The notes beneath the pieces are model-generated. The model had not been told where the DNA came from. It did no database searches and was given only the letters and a program-made list of their open reading frames with translations. From Flavobacteria bacterium BAL38 (GTDB lineage Bacteria; Bacteroidota; Bacteroidia; Flavobacteriales; Flavobacteriaceae), in NCBI GenBank assembly GCA_000169355.1, contig AAXX01000007.1:1-64000 (forward strand): DNA of 64,000 nt, given 5' to 3'. This document shows, piece after piece, positions 34,911 through 43,540 of the stretch. The first letter of the stretch is position 1, and the number at the start of each line of letters is the position of its first letter. Both the position numbers and the translations under genes were made by a program.

Positions 34911-36602
34911 ATGTCAGACGATAAGAAAGTAATTTTCTCAATGCAAAAATTGAGTAAAAGTTATCCAGGTGCCGATAAACAAGTACTTAAAAATATATAT
35001 TTAAGTTTTTTCTATGGTGCTAAAATTGGAATTTTAGGACTTAATGGTTCAGGAAAGTCTTCATTATTAAAAATTATTGCAGGAGTTGATAAAAATTATC
35101 AAGGTGATGTAGTGTTTCAACCTGGTTATACAGTTGGATATTTAGAACAAGAGCCTCAATTAGATGAAACTAAAACTGTAATTGATGTAGTTCGTGAAGG
35201 AGCTGCAGAAATTTTCGCTTTATTAGAAGAATTTAATAAAATTAATGACGATTTTGGTTTGCCAGAAGTGTATGAAAATCCAGAAAGAATGGAAAAACTT
35301 ATGGATCGTCAGGCAGAATTACAAGATAAAATTGATGCTTCTGGAGCTTGGGAAATTGATAATAAATTAGAAATAGCAATGGATGCACTTCGTACTCCAG
35401 ATCCAGAAACTCCAATTTCTGTTTTATCTGGTGGAGAAAAACGTCGTGTTGCTTTATGTCGTTTACTATTACAACAACCAGATGTATTGTTATTAGATGA
35501 GCCAACCAATCACTTAGATGCAGAATCGGTGCTTTGGTTAGAACAACATTTAGCACAATATTCAGGAACTGTTATTGCGGTTACGCACGATAGATATTTC
35601 TTAGATAATGTAGCAGGTTGGATTTTAGAATTAGATAGAGGAGAAGGTATTCCGTGGAAAGGAAATTACTCTTCTTGGCTAGATCAAAAATCGACTCGTA
35701 TGGCACAAGAAGAAAAAGTAGCTTCTAAACGTCGTAAAAATTTAGAGCGTGAGTTAGATTGGGTGCGTCAAGGAGCAAAAGGTCGTCAAACCAAACAAAA
35801 AGCACGTTTACAGAACTACGATAAATTATTAAACGAAGACCAAAAAGAACTAGACGAAAAATTAGAAATCTATATTCCAAACGGACCTCGTTTAGGAACT
35901 AATGTAATTGAAGCTAAAGGAGTTGCAAAAGCATTTGGAGATATATTATTATATGATGATTTAAATTTTGTATTGCCTCAAGCTGGAATTGTTGGAATTA
36001 TCGGACCAAATGGTGCTGGTAAATCGACAATTTTTAAAATGATAATGGGAGAACAACAAGCAGATGCTGGTACATTTGAAATTGGTGATACAGTTAAAAT
36101 TGCCTATGTTGATCAAACCCATAGTAATATTGATGTAAATAAATCGCTATGGGAAAATTTTTGTGATGGACAAGAATTAATTATGATGGGAGGAAGACAA
36201 GTAAATTCTAGAGCTTACTTATCTCGTTTTAATTTTGGAGGTAGTGATCAAAACAAAAAAGTAGCAACACTTTCTGGAGGAGAACGAAATAGATTGCACT
36301 TAGCAATGACTTTAAAAGAGGAAGGAAATGTTTTGTTATTAGATGAGCCAACAAATGACTTGGATGTAAACACACTACGTGCTCTTGAAGAAGGTTTAGA
36401 AAACTTTGCAGGTTGTGCCGTAATTATTTCGCATGATAGATGGTTTTTAGATAGAGTTTGTACTCATATCTTAGCTTTTGAAGGAGATTCTCAAGTATAT
36501 TGCTTTGAAGGAAGTTTCTCTGAGTATGAGGAAAATAAGCGAAAACGCCTTGGTAAAGATGTTGTTCCAACCCGAATAAAATATAAAAAATTGATTCGAT
36601 AA
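34911..36602 (+). CDS. ettA: Energy-dependent translational throttle protein EttA
   Basis: A 563-residue ABC-F protein with two ATPase domains and no membrane segment. Walker A motifs are GLNGSGKSS (about residue 40) and GPNGAGKST (about 364). The two signatures LSGGE are present, with Walker B LLLDEPTNHLD and LLLDEPTNDLD. An arm insertion lies in domain 1 and a charged linker (about 250-320) joins the halves. EttA binds the ribosomal E site and gates the first peptide bond according to ATP level. The length is usual. Confidence 0.94.
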   Translation: MSDDKKVIFSMQKLSKSYPGADKQVLKNIYLSFFYGAKIGILGLNGSGKSSLLKIIAGVDKNYQGDVVFQPGYTVGYLEQEPQLDETKTVIDVVREGAAEIFALLEEFNKINDDFGLPEVYENPERMEKLMDRQAELQDKIDASGAWEIDNKLEIAMDALRTPDPETPISVLSGGEKRRVALCRLLLQQPDVLLLDEPTNHLDAESVLWLEQHLAQYSGTVIAVTHDRYFLDNVAGWILELDRGEGIPWKGNYSSWLDQKSTRMAQEEKVASKRRKNLERELDWVRQGAKGRQTKQKARLQNYDKLLNEDQKELDEKLEIYIPNGPRLGTNVIEAKGVAKAFGDILLYDDLNFVLPQAGIVGIIGPNGAGKSTIFKMIMGEQQADAGTFEIGDTVKIAYVDQTHSNIDVNKSLWENFCDGQELIMMGGRQVNSRAYLSRFNFGGSDQNKKVATLSGGERNRLHLAMTLKEEGNVLLLDEPTNDLDVNTLRALEEGLENFAGCAVIISHDRWFLDRVCTHILAFEGDSQVYCFEGSFSEYEENKRKRLGKDVVPTRIKYKKLIR

Positions 36603-36611
36603 TATAAAAAC

Positions 36612-36637
36612 AAAACGCTGGTTAATACCAACGTTTT
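36612..36637. terminator. Bidirectional terminator overlapping the DEAD-helicase stop
   Basis: Stem of AAAACG and TGGT paired with ACCA and CGTTTT around a 4-nt loop (one mismatch). It sits between ettA (plus) and the DEAD-box helicase (minus) and includes the stop codon of the latter. Confidence 0.7.
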
Positions 36638-37881
36638 TTGTTTTTCTTAGATGCTTCCGATTTTCTTGAGTTTGAATTCGGATTCATTTTATTCTTGTCT
36701 TTATTTCTTAAATCGGGTTTTGCATCCGGATTTACTTCTTCATCTTTCCAAGTATATTGATGTTCTGTTACGATTTTAACTTTCATTCGGATTAACTTCT
36801 CTATGTCTAACCAATACGGTTTTTCGTCTTTTCCACAAAAAGAAATGGCTAAACCAGAATTTCCAGCTCTACCTGTACGACCAATTCGGTGTACATACGT
36901 TTCAGAAATATTAGGTATATCAAAGTTAATTACAAAAGGAAGTTGCTCAATATCAATTCCTCTAGCGGCAATATCTGTAGCTACAAGAATATCAATTTCT
37001 TTGTTTTTAAATTGCTCTAATACGCGCTGACGTGCATTTTGAGATTTATCACCATGAATGGCTTCAGCTTTAATATGTGCTTTTTTTAAAACTTTCACAA
37101 TATTATCTGCTCCATGTTTTGTTCTTGTAAATACTAAAGCATTGCTTAAACTTTCTTCAATAATTAATTGTTTTAAAAGTAAACGTTTATCATCTTTATT
37201 TACAAAATATACTTTTTGAGATACATTTTCAGCGGTACTAGAAATAGGTGTTACCGAAATATATTTAGGTCGTGTTAAAAAAGTATCAGCTAATTCTCTA
37301 ATTGCAATTGGCATTGTTGCCGAGAATAGTAAAGTTTGTCTATTATCTGGAGTTAATTTAATGATTTTTTTTACATCATTTATAAATCCCATATCTAACA
37401 TTTGATCTGCTTCATCTAAAACCAAATGGTGTAAATGATCTAAATCAATAAATCCTTGTTTGTGTAAGTCTAAAAGTCTTCCTGGAGTAGCGATTAAAAC
37501 ATCAATACCCATTTTTAATTCATTTACCTGAGGAACTTGATTTACACCACCAAAAATAACTAGCGATTTTACATTGGTATATTTTCCGTAGGTTTTAAAA
37601 CTTTCATCAATTTGAATGGCCAATTCACGAGTTGGGGTAACAACTAGAGTTCTAATATGTTTTGCTTTTTTTGCAGAACCTACAATTTTGTGAATTAAAT
37701 TTAATATAGGAATCGCAAAGGCTCCTGTTTTTCCGGTTCCTGTTTGTGCACAAGCTACCAAATCTTGTCCTAATAAAATTTCAGGAATAGCTTGCTCTTG
37801 AATAGGAGTAGGGTTTGTGTAACCTTCTTCTTCTAAAGCTTGTTGTATGTTGTTGTATAATTTTAAATCGTTAAATGTCAT
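36622..37881 (-). CDS. DEAD-box RNA helicase (RhlE-like)
   Basis: A 419-residue protein with all DEAD-box motifs in order: Q motif (PTPIQEQAIP), AQTGTGKT (near residue 45), PTRELA, DEAD (near 155), SAT, and HRIGRTGRAG (near 330). The C-terminal tail (about 375-419) is basic and low complexity, suited to RNA binding. It unwinds RNA duplexes, probably in ribosome assembly or cold adaptation. A -7 box lies 41 bp upstream. Confidence 0.94.
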   Translation of the reverse strand: MTFNDLKLYNNIQQALEEEGYTNPTPIQEQAIPEILLGQDLVACAQTGTGKTGAFAIPILNLIHKIVGSAKKAKHIRTLVVTPTRELAIQIDESFKTYGKYTNVKSLVIFGGVNQVPQVNELKMGIDVLIATPGRLLDLHKQGFIDLDHLHHLVLDEADQMLDMGFINDVKKIIKLTPDNRQTLLFSATMPIAIRELADTFLTRPKYISVTPISSTAENVSQKVYFVNKDDKRLLLKQLIIEESLSNALVFTRTKHGADNIVKVLKKAHIKAEAIHGDKSQNARQRVLEQFKNKEIDILVATDIAARGIDIEQLPFVINFDIPNISETYVHRIGRTGRAGNSGLAISFCGKDEKPYWLDIEKLIRMKVKIVTEHQYTWKDEEVNPDAKPDLRNKDKNKMNPNSNSRKSEASKKNKKRWY

Positions 37882-37921
37882 ATAATATAAATTTTCTCAC
37901 TGAAAACGTTTCGCAAGGGTA

Positions 37922-37929
37922 CAAAGATA
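37922..37929 (-). promoter_or_regulatory. -7 element of the DEAD-box helicase gene
   Basis: The minus strand reads TATCTTTG, a perfect TAnnTTTG match, 41 bp before the ATG. It is in the 71-bp gap after hutG, so the helicase has its own promoter although hutG is co-oriented. A -33 TTG is not evident. Confidence 0.5.
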
Positions 37930-37952
37930 GTGTTATTTTAAGGAAGTTGTAT

Positions 37953-38990
37953 TTAGCTGCTTTTAGCTTTCATAAAATCGGTAATTAATGAAGCTATTAA
38001 TTTACCAGTTAAATGATTGTTATTAGAATCATCTAAATCAGGAGCGCCCTCGCAAATATGAAAATAGGATGCGTTTTGATGTTTTCCAAAATAGTAAACA
38101 AAATGCCTAGCTTTATCTACACTAAACCCGCTTAAAGTCATGGCACTAGAAGGAATATTTGGAATAGCATCTAAATCTAATTCTACACCAAAAGGTTCAT
38201 TTTTAACAAAGTTTAAAGCGTTTTCTAATTCTGTTTCAAAGTTTTTCTCTCTTTTAACTTCAATTTCTTCATATGTCACATATTTTACTCTTGAAGTTAA
38301 TTCTTTTAAAGTATTAAAAACACTTTTAGAAACGAAGTTTTCATGTAAACCAAAAACAAAATATTTCTTTAAAAAACCATCTTCGTAGGCATAGCTAAAT
38401 CCGTTTCCTGAATGTCTTCCTTCTAAAATTCTAAAATCGGTATGAGCATCAAAATTTACAGCATTTACAGGCTTTCCTTTAGCTAAAGCTAAACCTTTTA
38501 TATTGCCATATGCATTATTATGTCCGCCACCTATAATAATTGGAATTTTACCTGCATTACAAATTTTATGAATGATATGAGAAACTTCTACATCTAATTG
38601 TTCTACTAATTTGAATAATTCTTTTCGGTGTTCTTTGTTATTAGCATCTAAATTTTGAGCTTTTTCTAGTTGTTCGGCTACATTTAATTTCCCTAAAACT
38701 AGTAAATTACTTCCTTTACAAAATTTATTATGCTGAATATTTGCTAAACTAGCCAGTGCACTTTCATATGCAGAGGCTGCACCAACTCTTCCTAAATTAG
38801 CTTTTATACCTATATCTTCTGGAATACCAATTAAAACAAATTTAGCTTCGCTATTGGTAATAAAATCAATAATGTTAGTGTTTTTAGGCACCGTTATTAT
38901 TTTTTCTCCAAATTTTATTTCGCCACTTCTGTGATTCGTAATTTTTGCTAATTCGTTTTGACTTAAAAGTATAATGTTTTCCATATTCAA
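37953..38990 (-). CDS. hutG: Formimidoylglutamase (arginase/agmatinase family)
   Basis: A 345-residue ureohydrolase. Metal ligands appear as GGGHNNAYG (near residue 153), NFDAHTDFR (near 178) and ELDLDAIP (near 270), the arginase-family pattern with two Mn2+ ions. HutG converts N-formimidoylglutamate to glutamate and formamide in histidine breakdown. The presence of hutI (imidazolonepropionase) 1.4 kb away supports the call. Arginase itself is the main alternative; the family assignment is firmer than the substrate. Confidence 0.78.
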   Translation of the reverse strand: MNMENIILLSQNELAKITNHRSGEIKFGEKIITVPKNTNIIDFITNSEAKFVLIGIPEDIGIKANLGRVGAASAYESALASLANIQHNKFCKGSNLLVLGKLNVAEQLEKAQNLDANNKEHRKELFKLVEQLDVEVSHIIHKICNAGKIPIIIGGGHNNAYGNIKGLALAKGKPVNAVNFDAHTDFRILEGRHSGNGFSYAYEDGFLKKYFVFGLHENFVSKSVFNTLKELTSRVKYVTYEEIEVKREKNFETELENALNFVKNEPFGVELDLDAIPNIPSSAMTLSGFSVDKARHFVYYFGKHQNASYFHICEGAPDLDDSNNNHLTGKLIASLITDFMKAKSS

Positions 38991-39003
38991 TATAAATGCA
39001 AAC

Positions 39004-39011
39004 CAAAAGTA
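39004..39011 (-). promoter_or_regulatory. -7 element of hutG
   Basis: The minus strand reads TACTTTTG, matching TAnnTTTG, 13 bp before the hutG ATG, so the leader is very short. No -33 TTG is evident. Confidence 0.45.
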
Positions 39012-39061
39012 CTATTTTTAAATAAAATCTGTTTAAAATTTAGAAAATACTTTAAAAATTG

Positions 39062-39069
39062 TATTTTTG
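39062..39069 (+). promoter_or_regulatory. -7 element of the coiled-coil protein gene
   Basis: TATTTTTG at 39062-39069 matches TAnnTTTG. It overlaps the TTG at 39067, so that codon cannot be the start; the ATG at 39106 is used instead. No TTG -33 is clear. Confidence 0.5.
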
Positions 39070-39105
39070 AAAAAACTTAACAATAACCCCATCAATAACA
39101 AAAAA

Positions 39106-39993
39106 ATGGAAAACAAATCGAACAACTCTGGATTAAAAGCTGCTGTGGTAGTATTAGCATTACTTTTATTAGGAAGTATTGGTTATATTTTTAAACTAAA
39201 TTCAGATAAAAATGAAACTGAAAATAAATTATCTGAAGTAACTTTAGAAAAAGCAACTTTATCAGATGAATTAAGATCGAAAATTGCTGAATATGATCTA
39301 ATGATTGCTGATAATACAGCATTAAAAGATGAATTACAATCTGAACAAGCTAAAATGGTTGAACTTTTAGAACAAGTTGAAAAATCTAAAGGTGATGCTG
39401 CAGCAATGGCAAAATATAAAAATGAGTATTTCCATTTAAAACGTGAAATGGATAATTTAATTACTGAGAATAAAATTCTTAAAGAACAAAATGTTGCATT
39501 AACATCTAGTTTAGATAGTACAAACGTAGTTTTATCTGATGCAAAGAAATTCAATGATACTTTATTAACTCAAAACGAAGGATTAACGAAAACAGTTGAA
39601 AAAGGTTCTAAATTAGCTGTTTTAAACTTAAAGGTTTTAGCAGTTAAACAAAAAAATTCTGGAAAACAAATTGAAACAGATAAAGCAGGAAGAGCAGATA
39701 AATTAAAAGTAAGTTTTTTAATAGCTGAAAATCAAATTGCAAAAACAGGCGCAAGAGAATATTATGTTCAAATTATTGATAGTAAAAGCAATATTTTAGG
39801 AGAAAAGAAAACAATTCCTGCTGGAGATAAAACATTAACTTATAGTTTTGTTTCAACAGTAAAATATGAAAATAAAACAGTTCAGGTAAACGAAGAAGTT
39901 TCTGGTAAAGATTTTGCTAAAGGAACTTATTTTGTTAATGTATTCGATAAAAATTCTGAATTAGTTTCTAAAACAAGTTTCGAATTAAAATAA
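39106..39993 (+). CDS. Membrane-anchored coiled-coil protein of unknown function
   Basis: A 295-residue protein starting MENKSNNSG. One membrane helix (about residues 10-29) is followed by a long coiled coil (about 30-165) rich in E, K and L heptads, then a beta-rich C-terminal domain (about 185-295), which ends FDKNSELVSKTSFELK. The build suggests a periplasmic rod with a terminal head. No named family is recognised. The gene lies between hutG and crcB on the opposite strand. The frame is also open upstream to a TTG at 39067 that is not used. Confidence 0.75.
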   Translation: MENKSNNSGLKAAVVVLALLLLGSIGYIFKLNSDKNETENKLSEVTLEKATLSDELRSKIAEYDLMIADNTALKDELQSEQAKMVELLEQVEKSKGDAAAMAKYKNEYFHLKREMDNLITENKILKEQNVALTSSLDSTNVVLSDAKKFNDTLLTQNEGLTKTVEKGSKLAVLNLKVLAVKQKNSGKQIETDKAGRADKLKVSFLIAENQIAKTGAREYYVQIIDSKSNILGEKKTIPAGDKTLTYSFVSTVKYENKTVQVNEEVSGKDFAKGTYFVNVFDKNSELVSKTSFELK

Positions 39994-40010
39994 TCTTTTA
40001 ATCATATTTT

Positions 40011-40044
40011 AAAAGTCCAATGAAAATAATTTCATTGGACTTTT
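40011..40044. terminator. Bidirectional terminator
   Basis: Perfect 15-bp stem (40011-40025 and 40030-40044) with a 4-nt loop and flanking A/T tracts. It serves the coiled-coil gene (plus) and crcB (minus). Confidence 0.88.
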
Positions 40045-40045
40045 T

Positions 40046-40423
40046 TTATAAATATTTTGCTAGATAATTCCCTAATCCAACAGCTGTTATTGTTAGAATA
40101 ATTGAAACAGCCATATATAAGTAAGCCATAATTTGCTGGTTGTTTTGCATTAAATTATAGTTCTCTAGTGCAAAACTAGAAAAGGTTGTAAATCCTCCGC
40201 AAAACCCTACAATTAAGAAAAATTTTAATGGATTGTTATCAGGAAAATATTTCCCTAAATAACCAATAAAAAGTCCAATTAGTAAACTTCCAATAACATT
40301 AACTAAAAAAGTACTTAAAGGAAATGAACTTTGAAAATACTTAGTAGTTATCCAATGAGTTAAATATCGAAAGATACTTCCGATAGCACCTCCAAGACCA
40401 ATAAAAAGGATAGTTTTTAGCAT
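40046..40423 (-). CDS. crcB: Fluoride ion channel CrcB/Fluc
   Basis: A 125-residue protein with four membrane helices. The signature GGFTTFSSFALEN and the NVIGSLLIG segment identify a Fluc channel, which exports fluoride as an antiparallel dimer. A single copy of usual length suggests a homodimer. The start MLKTILFIGLGG at 40423 is preferred; an upstream ATG at 40447 would overlap hutI by 20 bp and add eight residues. No fluoride riboswitch is visible. It follows hutI at 4 bp. Confidence 0.9.
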   Translation of the reverse strand: MLKTILFIGLGGAIGSIFRYLTHWITTKYFQSSFPLSTFLVNVIGSLLIGLFIGYLGKYFPDNNPLKFFLIVGFCGGFTTFSSFALENYNLMQNNQQIMAYLYMAVSIILTITAVGLGNYLAKYL

Positions 40424-40427
40424 AATT

Positions 40428-41666
40428 TTAAATAAATTTTCCCTCAATCATAACTTTATCAATTAAATTAGTACCAAAAGAATAGGGTAATTGATAAAAA
40501 CTAGTTAGAGGTTTAGTAAGTATTATGTTGGCTTTTTTTCCTTTCGTGATACTTCCGTGAGTGACTGAAATTCCCATGGCATAAGCTCCATTTATTGTGG
40601 CAGCATTAATTGCTTCTTCGGGGGTCATTTTCATTTTAATACACGCTGTTGCCACCACAAAATTCATGTTTCCTGATGGTGTTGTTCCCGGATTATAATC
40701 GGTTGCTAATGCTAATGGTAAACCAGCATTCATCATTTTACGAGCAGGTGTATACGGAATACTAATAAAATAAGAGCAACTTGGTAATGCTACTGCCATT
40801 GTTTTGCTATTTTTCAATACTTCAATGTCTTCATCGGTAACAATTTCTAAATGATCTACTGATAAAGCACCATTTTCTACACAAGCTTTTATTCCATTAA
40901 TTGCTGTAAATTGATTTACATGAATTTTTGATTCTAAACCATATTTTTTTCCAGCCTCCATAATTTTAATGGTTTCTTCTACTGAAAAATAGCCAGTTTC
41001 AAGGAAAGCATCAATGTAATCGGCTAAATTTTCTGCTGCAATTTTAGGTAACATTTCATTAATAATTAAATCAATATAAGCAGCATGATTTTCTTTGTAA
41101 TCTGTTGGAAATGCATGAGCGCCAAGAAATGTAGCCTTTATAGCAATCGGATAATTTTCTTTTAAACGTTTAATTACACGAAGCATTTTTAATTCGCCTT
41201 CTACTGTTAATCCGTAACCCGATTTAATTTCAACTCCTCCTGTTCCTTGTTGCATAACTTCCTCTAAACGTAATTTCGATTGTTCGTAAATTTCATCTTC
41301 AGAAGTTTCGTTTAATTTTTTAGCCGAATTTAAAATTCCACCACCACGATTAGCAATTTCTTCATATGATAATCCATTTATTCGATCTACAAATTCCTGA
41401 ATTCGGTTTCCTGCATATACAATGTGAGTGTGGCTATCAATCCATGTGGGTAAAATCACTTGTCCGGTTGCATCAATAATTTTAGCATCAGAAAGTTTTG
41501 GACAATTTTCCATTGAACCAAAATCAGCAATGATATTGTTTTCAATTAAAAGAAAGGCATTGTTTATTTTAGGTAAAATAGCCATATCGGCTCCAGATAT
41601 TTTATCAATATTGGTTTCTCTTACTTGTAATAATTCTTTTATGTTGATAAATAGTGTTTTCATCAA
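40428..41666 (-). CDS. hutI: Imidazolonepropionase
   Basis: A 412-residue amidohydrolase. The metal ligands HxH appear as DSHTHIVYAG (near residue 77), with further sites at FLGAHAFP, IHVNQF and ATDYNPGTTPSGNM (near 323). It cleaves 4-imidazolone-5-propanoate to N-formimidoylglutamate, the step before HutG. The length is typical. A second ATG directly follows the first. The downstream crcB gene may share its transcript. Confidence 0.93.
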   Translation of the reverse strand: MMKTLFINIKELLQVRETNIDKISGADMAILPKINNAFLLIENNIIADFGSMENCPKLSDAKIIDATGQVILPTWIDSHTHIVYAGNRIQEFVDRINGLSYEEIANRGGGILNSAKKLNETSEDEIYEQSKLRLEEVMQQGTGGVEIKSGYGLTVEGELKMLRVIKRLKENYPIAIKATFLGAHAFPTDYKENHAAYIDLIINEMLPKIAAENLADYIDAFLETGYFSVEETIKIMEAGKKYGLESKIHVNQFTAINGIKACVENGALSVDHLEIVTDEDIEVLKNSKTMAVALPSCSYFISIPYTPARKMMNAGLPLALATDYNPGTTPSGNMNFVVATACIKMKMTPEEAINAATINGAYAMGISVTHGSITKGKKANIILTKPLTSFYQLPYSFGTNLIDKVMIEGKFI

Positions 41667-41735
41667 AAAAATAAATTTCAGTAAAAATACTTCTCATTTT
41701 TAAAAACTCCTATCTTTATATAAAATTTGTTTGTT

Positions 41736-42806
41736 TTGAGAAAAATAAAGTATAAAAAAGGAAGAAAAGTTCACTCTAGTTCACTAGAATATACAGGAGT
41801 TCATAAAGATACAAGAACAGAAATTCAGTTGTTTGTTTACGACGCTCATGATATTAAAGAGTTTCAACAACTCGTTCCTAACAATATTAGTAAAAGTATC
41901 GATGAATCTAAAGTGAATTGGTTAAACATTCACGGCTTAAATGAACCAGAACTTATTGCCGAAATTGGCGAAAAGTTTGGTGCCGATAGTTTTATTATTG
42001 GCGATATTTTGAATACCACTAAGCGAACAAAATTAGAAGAGTATCACGATATTTTATTTTTCAATGTAAAATCACTTCTACCAATAGAAAATTCGAATAC
42101 GATTAGTTATGAGCAAATTAGTTTTATTTTAAAAGATAATATGTTGTTGTCTTTTCAGGAAAAAAGAAGTGATTTCTTTACTTATATCCGCGAACGCATT
42201 CGAATAAATTCGGGTGTGATACGAACTAAAAAAGCAGATTTTTTGTTGTATCTTTTATTAGATGCAATTATTGAAAACTTTTACATTACCATAGAAAGCG
42301 AAGAAGATAAAGTAGATCAAATAATAAATTTATCAAAAACCAGTACAAAACCAGAAGTTTTAGAATTGATTGAAAAGCATAGAGACAATTTTAATTTCCT
42401 TAAACGTTCGATTATTCCGCTTCGCGATTCTTTGTATTCTATAAAAAGTATGAAAGATGATGATGTTTTTAATGATATTCAGGCCGAAAATTATTCTTTT
42501 TTTTCAAGATTACATCAAAAGTGTTTAGAATTATTAGAACAAATTGAGTCAGATTTGATTACGCTTGAAAGTGCATCTAATTATTTTTTTTCTGCGCAGA
42601 ATCAGAAAATGAACGAAGTGATGAAAACGCTAACCGTTGTTTCAATGTTTTTCTTGCCCTTAACTTTTATTGTAGGGGTTTATGGTCAGAACTTTAAATA
42701 TTTTCCTGAGTTAGAGTGGAAGTATGGTTATTTTATAATTTGGGGAATTATGTTAACAATAGTAGCGGTAATGTTTGTATATTTTAAAGTAAAAAAGTGG
42801 TTTTAA
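41736..42806 (+). CDS. corA: CorA family magnesium/cobalt transporter with GQN motif
   Basis: A 356-residue protein from the TTG at 41736 (reading MRKIKYKKGRKV); a TTG at 41727 is also possible and no ATG lies nearby. It has a cytoplasmic alpha/beta domain, a long stalk helix and two C-terminal membrane helices (about 295-315 and 330-350). The family signature GMN, at the selectivity filter, reads G317-Q318-N319 here (YGQNF). CorA forms pentameric divalent cation channels. The altered filter residue may change ion preference or conduction; the rest of the protein looks intact. Confidence 0.88.
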   Translation: MRKIKYKKGRKVHSSSLEYTGVHKDTRTEIQLFVYDAHDIKEFQQLVPNNISKSIDESKVNWLNIHGLNEPELIAEIGEKFGADSFIIGDILNTTKRTKLEEYHDILFFNVKSLLPIENSNTISYEQISFILKDNMLLSFQEKRSDFFTYIRERIRINSGVIRTKKADFLLYLLLDAIIENFYITIESEEDKVDQIINLSKTSTKPEVLELIEKHRDNFNFLKRSIIPLRDSLYSIKSMKDDDVFNDIQAENYSFFSRLHQKCLELLEQIESDLITLESASNYFFSAQNQKMNEVMKTLTVVSMFFLPLTFIVGVYGQNFKYFPELEWKYGYFIIWGIMLTIVAVMFVYFKVKKWF

Positions 42807-42827
42807 ATAAAAATAATTAAGTTTCTA

Positions 42828-42858
42828 TTGTCAAAAATAAATATTACTATTATCTTTG
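42828..42858 (+). promoter_or_regulatory. Promoter of the 56-residue membrane protein gene
   Basis: TTG at 42828-42830, a 20-nt spacer and TATCTTTG at 42851-42858 match the Bacteroidetes consensus in both boxes. The leader to ATG 42888 is about 24 nt. Confidence 0.72.
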
Positions 42859-42887
42859 ACATGATTTCATAAATTCCGGAAAATATT

Positions 42888-43058
42888 ATGTTTGAATTTC
42901 AACAGTACCTAGGTTTTTTACTTTTCTTAACCATTTTAACTATTGGTTTTTGGTTAATGATATTCTTAGTAGGATTTGTTCACTATTGGTTGGGCGGAGC
43001 TATCATGGAATTGATTAAAGAGAAAAGAGCAAAAAGACAAGCTGAATTAGAAGGATAA
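42888..43058 (+). CDS. Small membrane protein, 56 residues
   Basis: A complete ATG-to-TAA frame in the gap between corA and the insertion sequence. It begins MFEFQQYLGF, has one long hydrophobic stretch (about residues 8-40, perhaps two short helices) and a basic tail with KEKRAKRQ. A consensus promoter lies just upstream and a terminator just downstream, which supports a real single-gene unit. Family unknown. Confidence 0.72.
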   Translation: MFEFQQYLGFLLFLTILTIGFWLMIFLVGFVHYWLGGAIMELIKEKRAKRQAELEG

Positions 43059-43079
43059 TTTTCTTTTAATTTTAAAAAT

Positions 43080-43108
43080 AAAAAGTCCCGATTATATCGG
43101 GACTTTTT
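43080..43108. terminator. Bidirectional terminator beside the insertion sequence
   Basis: Perfect 13-bp stem (43080-43092 and 43096-43108) with a 3-nt loop and T-tract. It lies 5 bp before the target duplication of the IS. Before the insertion it was probably shared by the 56-residue gene and the TonB receptor gene. Confidence 0.85.
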
Positions 43109-43154
43109 TTATGATTGTCTTGTCCTGAAATAAGTTGACTAAATATTACATAAT

Positions 43155-43529
43155 ATGTCAACAAAAAAGAAAACTTCAAAAATTGAGAGTACTCCACAAA
43201 TTTACAGTGAAGCATTTAAACGGCAAGTTGTAAGTGAATTTGAAAGGGGTTTATTTACAAAAGCAGAACTTCGAAGACGCTACAATATTTTAGGTAATAG
43301 TTGTATACCAAGATGGTTAAAAAAATATGGTAAATTTACCTATGAAGATAAAATAACATTTGGTCGTCCTATGAAAGATCCTCAACAACAACGTATAAAA
43401 GAGCTAGAAGCTCAATTAACTAAAAAAGAAGAAGAGTTAAAAGTATTCAAACGATTTATCGAAATAGCCGAACGCGAACTTAAAATTGATATTGTAAAAA
43501 AGTCTGGTTCCAAGCAGTCGAAGAAATAA
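43155..43529 (+). CDS. IS3-family transposase OrfA
   Basis: A 124-residue protein with an N-terminal helix-turn-helix (about residues 15-60, with AFKRQVVSEFERG) and a C-terminal leucine-zipper-like coil (about 78-110). It binds the element ends. The heptamer A-AAA-AAG at 43496-43502 lies in phase near its end and would allow a -1 shift into the orfB frame, giving the OrfAB fusion transposase. Confidence 0.9.
   Translation: MSTKKKTSKIESTPQIYSEAFKRQVVSEFERGLFTKAELRRRYNILGNSCIPRWLKKYGKFTYEDKITFGRPMKDPQQQRIKELEAQLTKKEEELKVFKRFIEIAERELKIDIVKKSGSKQSKK
43496..43502 (+). promoter_or_regulatory. Programmed -1 frameshift site (A6G)
   Basis: The heptamer A-AAA-AAG is in the zero frame of orfA (codons AAA at 43497 and AAG at 43500). 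Slipping by -1 joins the orfB frame, which is open from 43490. This is the known slippery sequence of many IS3-family elements. Confidence 0.8.
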
Positions 43530-43540
43530 ACACAATTAGT

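Noticed and set aside
39067..39105. Upstream TTG start for the coiled-coil protein
   Set aside because: The TTG is inside the TATTTTTG -7 box; ATG 39106 gives a usual N-terminus.
39183..39554. Antisense open frame of 123 codons within the coiled-coil gene
   Set aside because: It mirrors biased codons of the real gene; no start context, promoter or family pattern.
40424..40447. Fluoride riboswitch upstream of crcB
   Set aside because: The gene follows hutI at 4 bp, leaving no room for the aptamer, and no riboswitch-like pairing was seen.
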